Source of the DNA: Streptomyces beihaiensis
GTDB taxonomy: Bacteria > Actinomycetota > Actinomycetes > Streptomycetales > Streptomycetaceae
NCBI RefSeq assembly: GCF_026274175.1
Contig: NZ_JAPHNL010000211.1
Location: forward strand, 1-58,604
Direction of reading: 5' to 3'
Length of the DNA: 58,604 nucleotides
Part shown: in pieces, positions 58,547 to 58,604 of the stretch
Layout: each line of letters opens with the position of its first letter
How positions within the stretch are numbered: position 1 is the stretch's first letter
Notes under the pieces: model-generated
What the model was told of the DNA's origin: nothing
Databases searched by the model: none
Seen by the model: only the letters and a program-made list of their open reading frames with translations
Position numbers and translations under genes: made by a program

Positions 58547-58604
58547 CTACGCGGTCATGATGTCCGGCGACACGGGCCGGCTGAGCGAGCTCACCGACGA
58601 AGCG

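Overview
The window is high-GC actinobacterial chromosome, almost certainly Streptomyces. The grounds are the very high G+C, the GTG/TTG starts, the wall-anchored thioester protein with a sortase-E-like LAETG signal, the iolB-iolD-mmsA order, the YfjP-like GTPase pair and the mycobacterial-type PknG/GlnH/GlnX module. I see no plasmid, phage or insertion sequence; the window is core chromosome with small degraded genes and many short tandem repeats.

Layout. 51-5648: a LacI-type regulator diverges from a three-gene translationally coupled sugar operon (Gfo/Idh/MocA dehydrogenase, DUF993 aldolase-like protein, TIM-barrel isomerase/epimerase), with ribokinase converging on it. 5814-10750: a hypothetical protein, a frameshifted XRE antitoxin relic, a RecD2-like helicase and citrate synthase. 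11093-13005: a possible tiny transcription unit, a copper chaperone behind a CsoR-type operator, a PrsW-family protease and a small HTH protein. 13304-19286: myo-inositol catabolism (iolB, iolD, mmsA) ending in a strong terminator, then an APC permease. 19390-22447: methyltransferase, ABM monooxygenase, small membrane protein, acetyltransferase and an acyl-CoA dehydrogenase relic. 22569-25894: SCP2 sterol-carrier protein and TetR regulator sharing a 30-bp operator, then a long-chain acyl-CoA ligase behind two adjacent dyads. 26283-28498: an exonuclease-BRCT-BRCT-TerD fusion and tRNA-Arg(TCT).

28853-38284: a pair of dynamin/Era-like GTPases, an SSB-like protein, a thioester-domain surface protein that appears to have lost its thioester cysteine, EttA (ABC-F), a hotdog thioesterase and a hypothetical protein. 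38368-45768: an ABC export/lipoprotein-type system of one ATPase with an AbrB-like tail and two very large FtsX-like permeases. 45886-47463: truncated haemoglobin and an isoaspartate-type methyltransferase.

47494-58546 (minus strand) is the most interesting part. A compact signalling locus reads GlnX-like membrane sensor, GlnH-like binding protein, coiled-coil protein, PknG-like kinase, PP2C phosphatase, von Willebrand A protein, FHA protein. In mycobacteria GlnX/GlnH sense amino acids outside the cell and PknG phosphorylates the FHA protein GarA. Here phosphatase, vWA and FHA partners sit in the same gene string, and kinase, phosphatase and FHA protein all carry zinc-ribbon cysteines, so the locus looks like a self-contained sense-phosphorylate-dephosphorylate-read unit. 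The GlnX reading frame is broken close to the window edge.

A recurrent feature is short tandem repeats (14-20 bp units) at or just after stop codons, and 18-bp (six-codon) repeats inside disordered protein segments.
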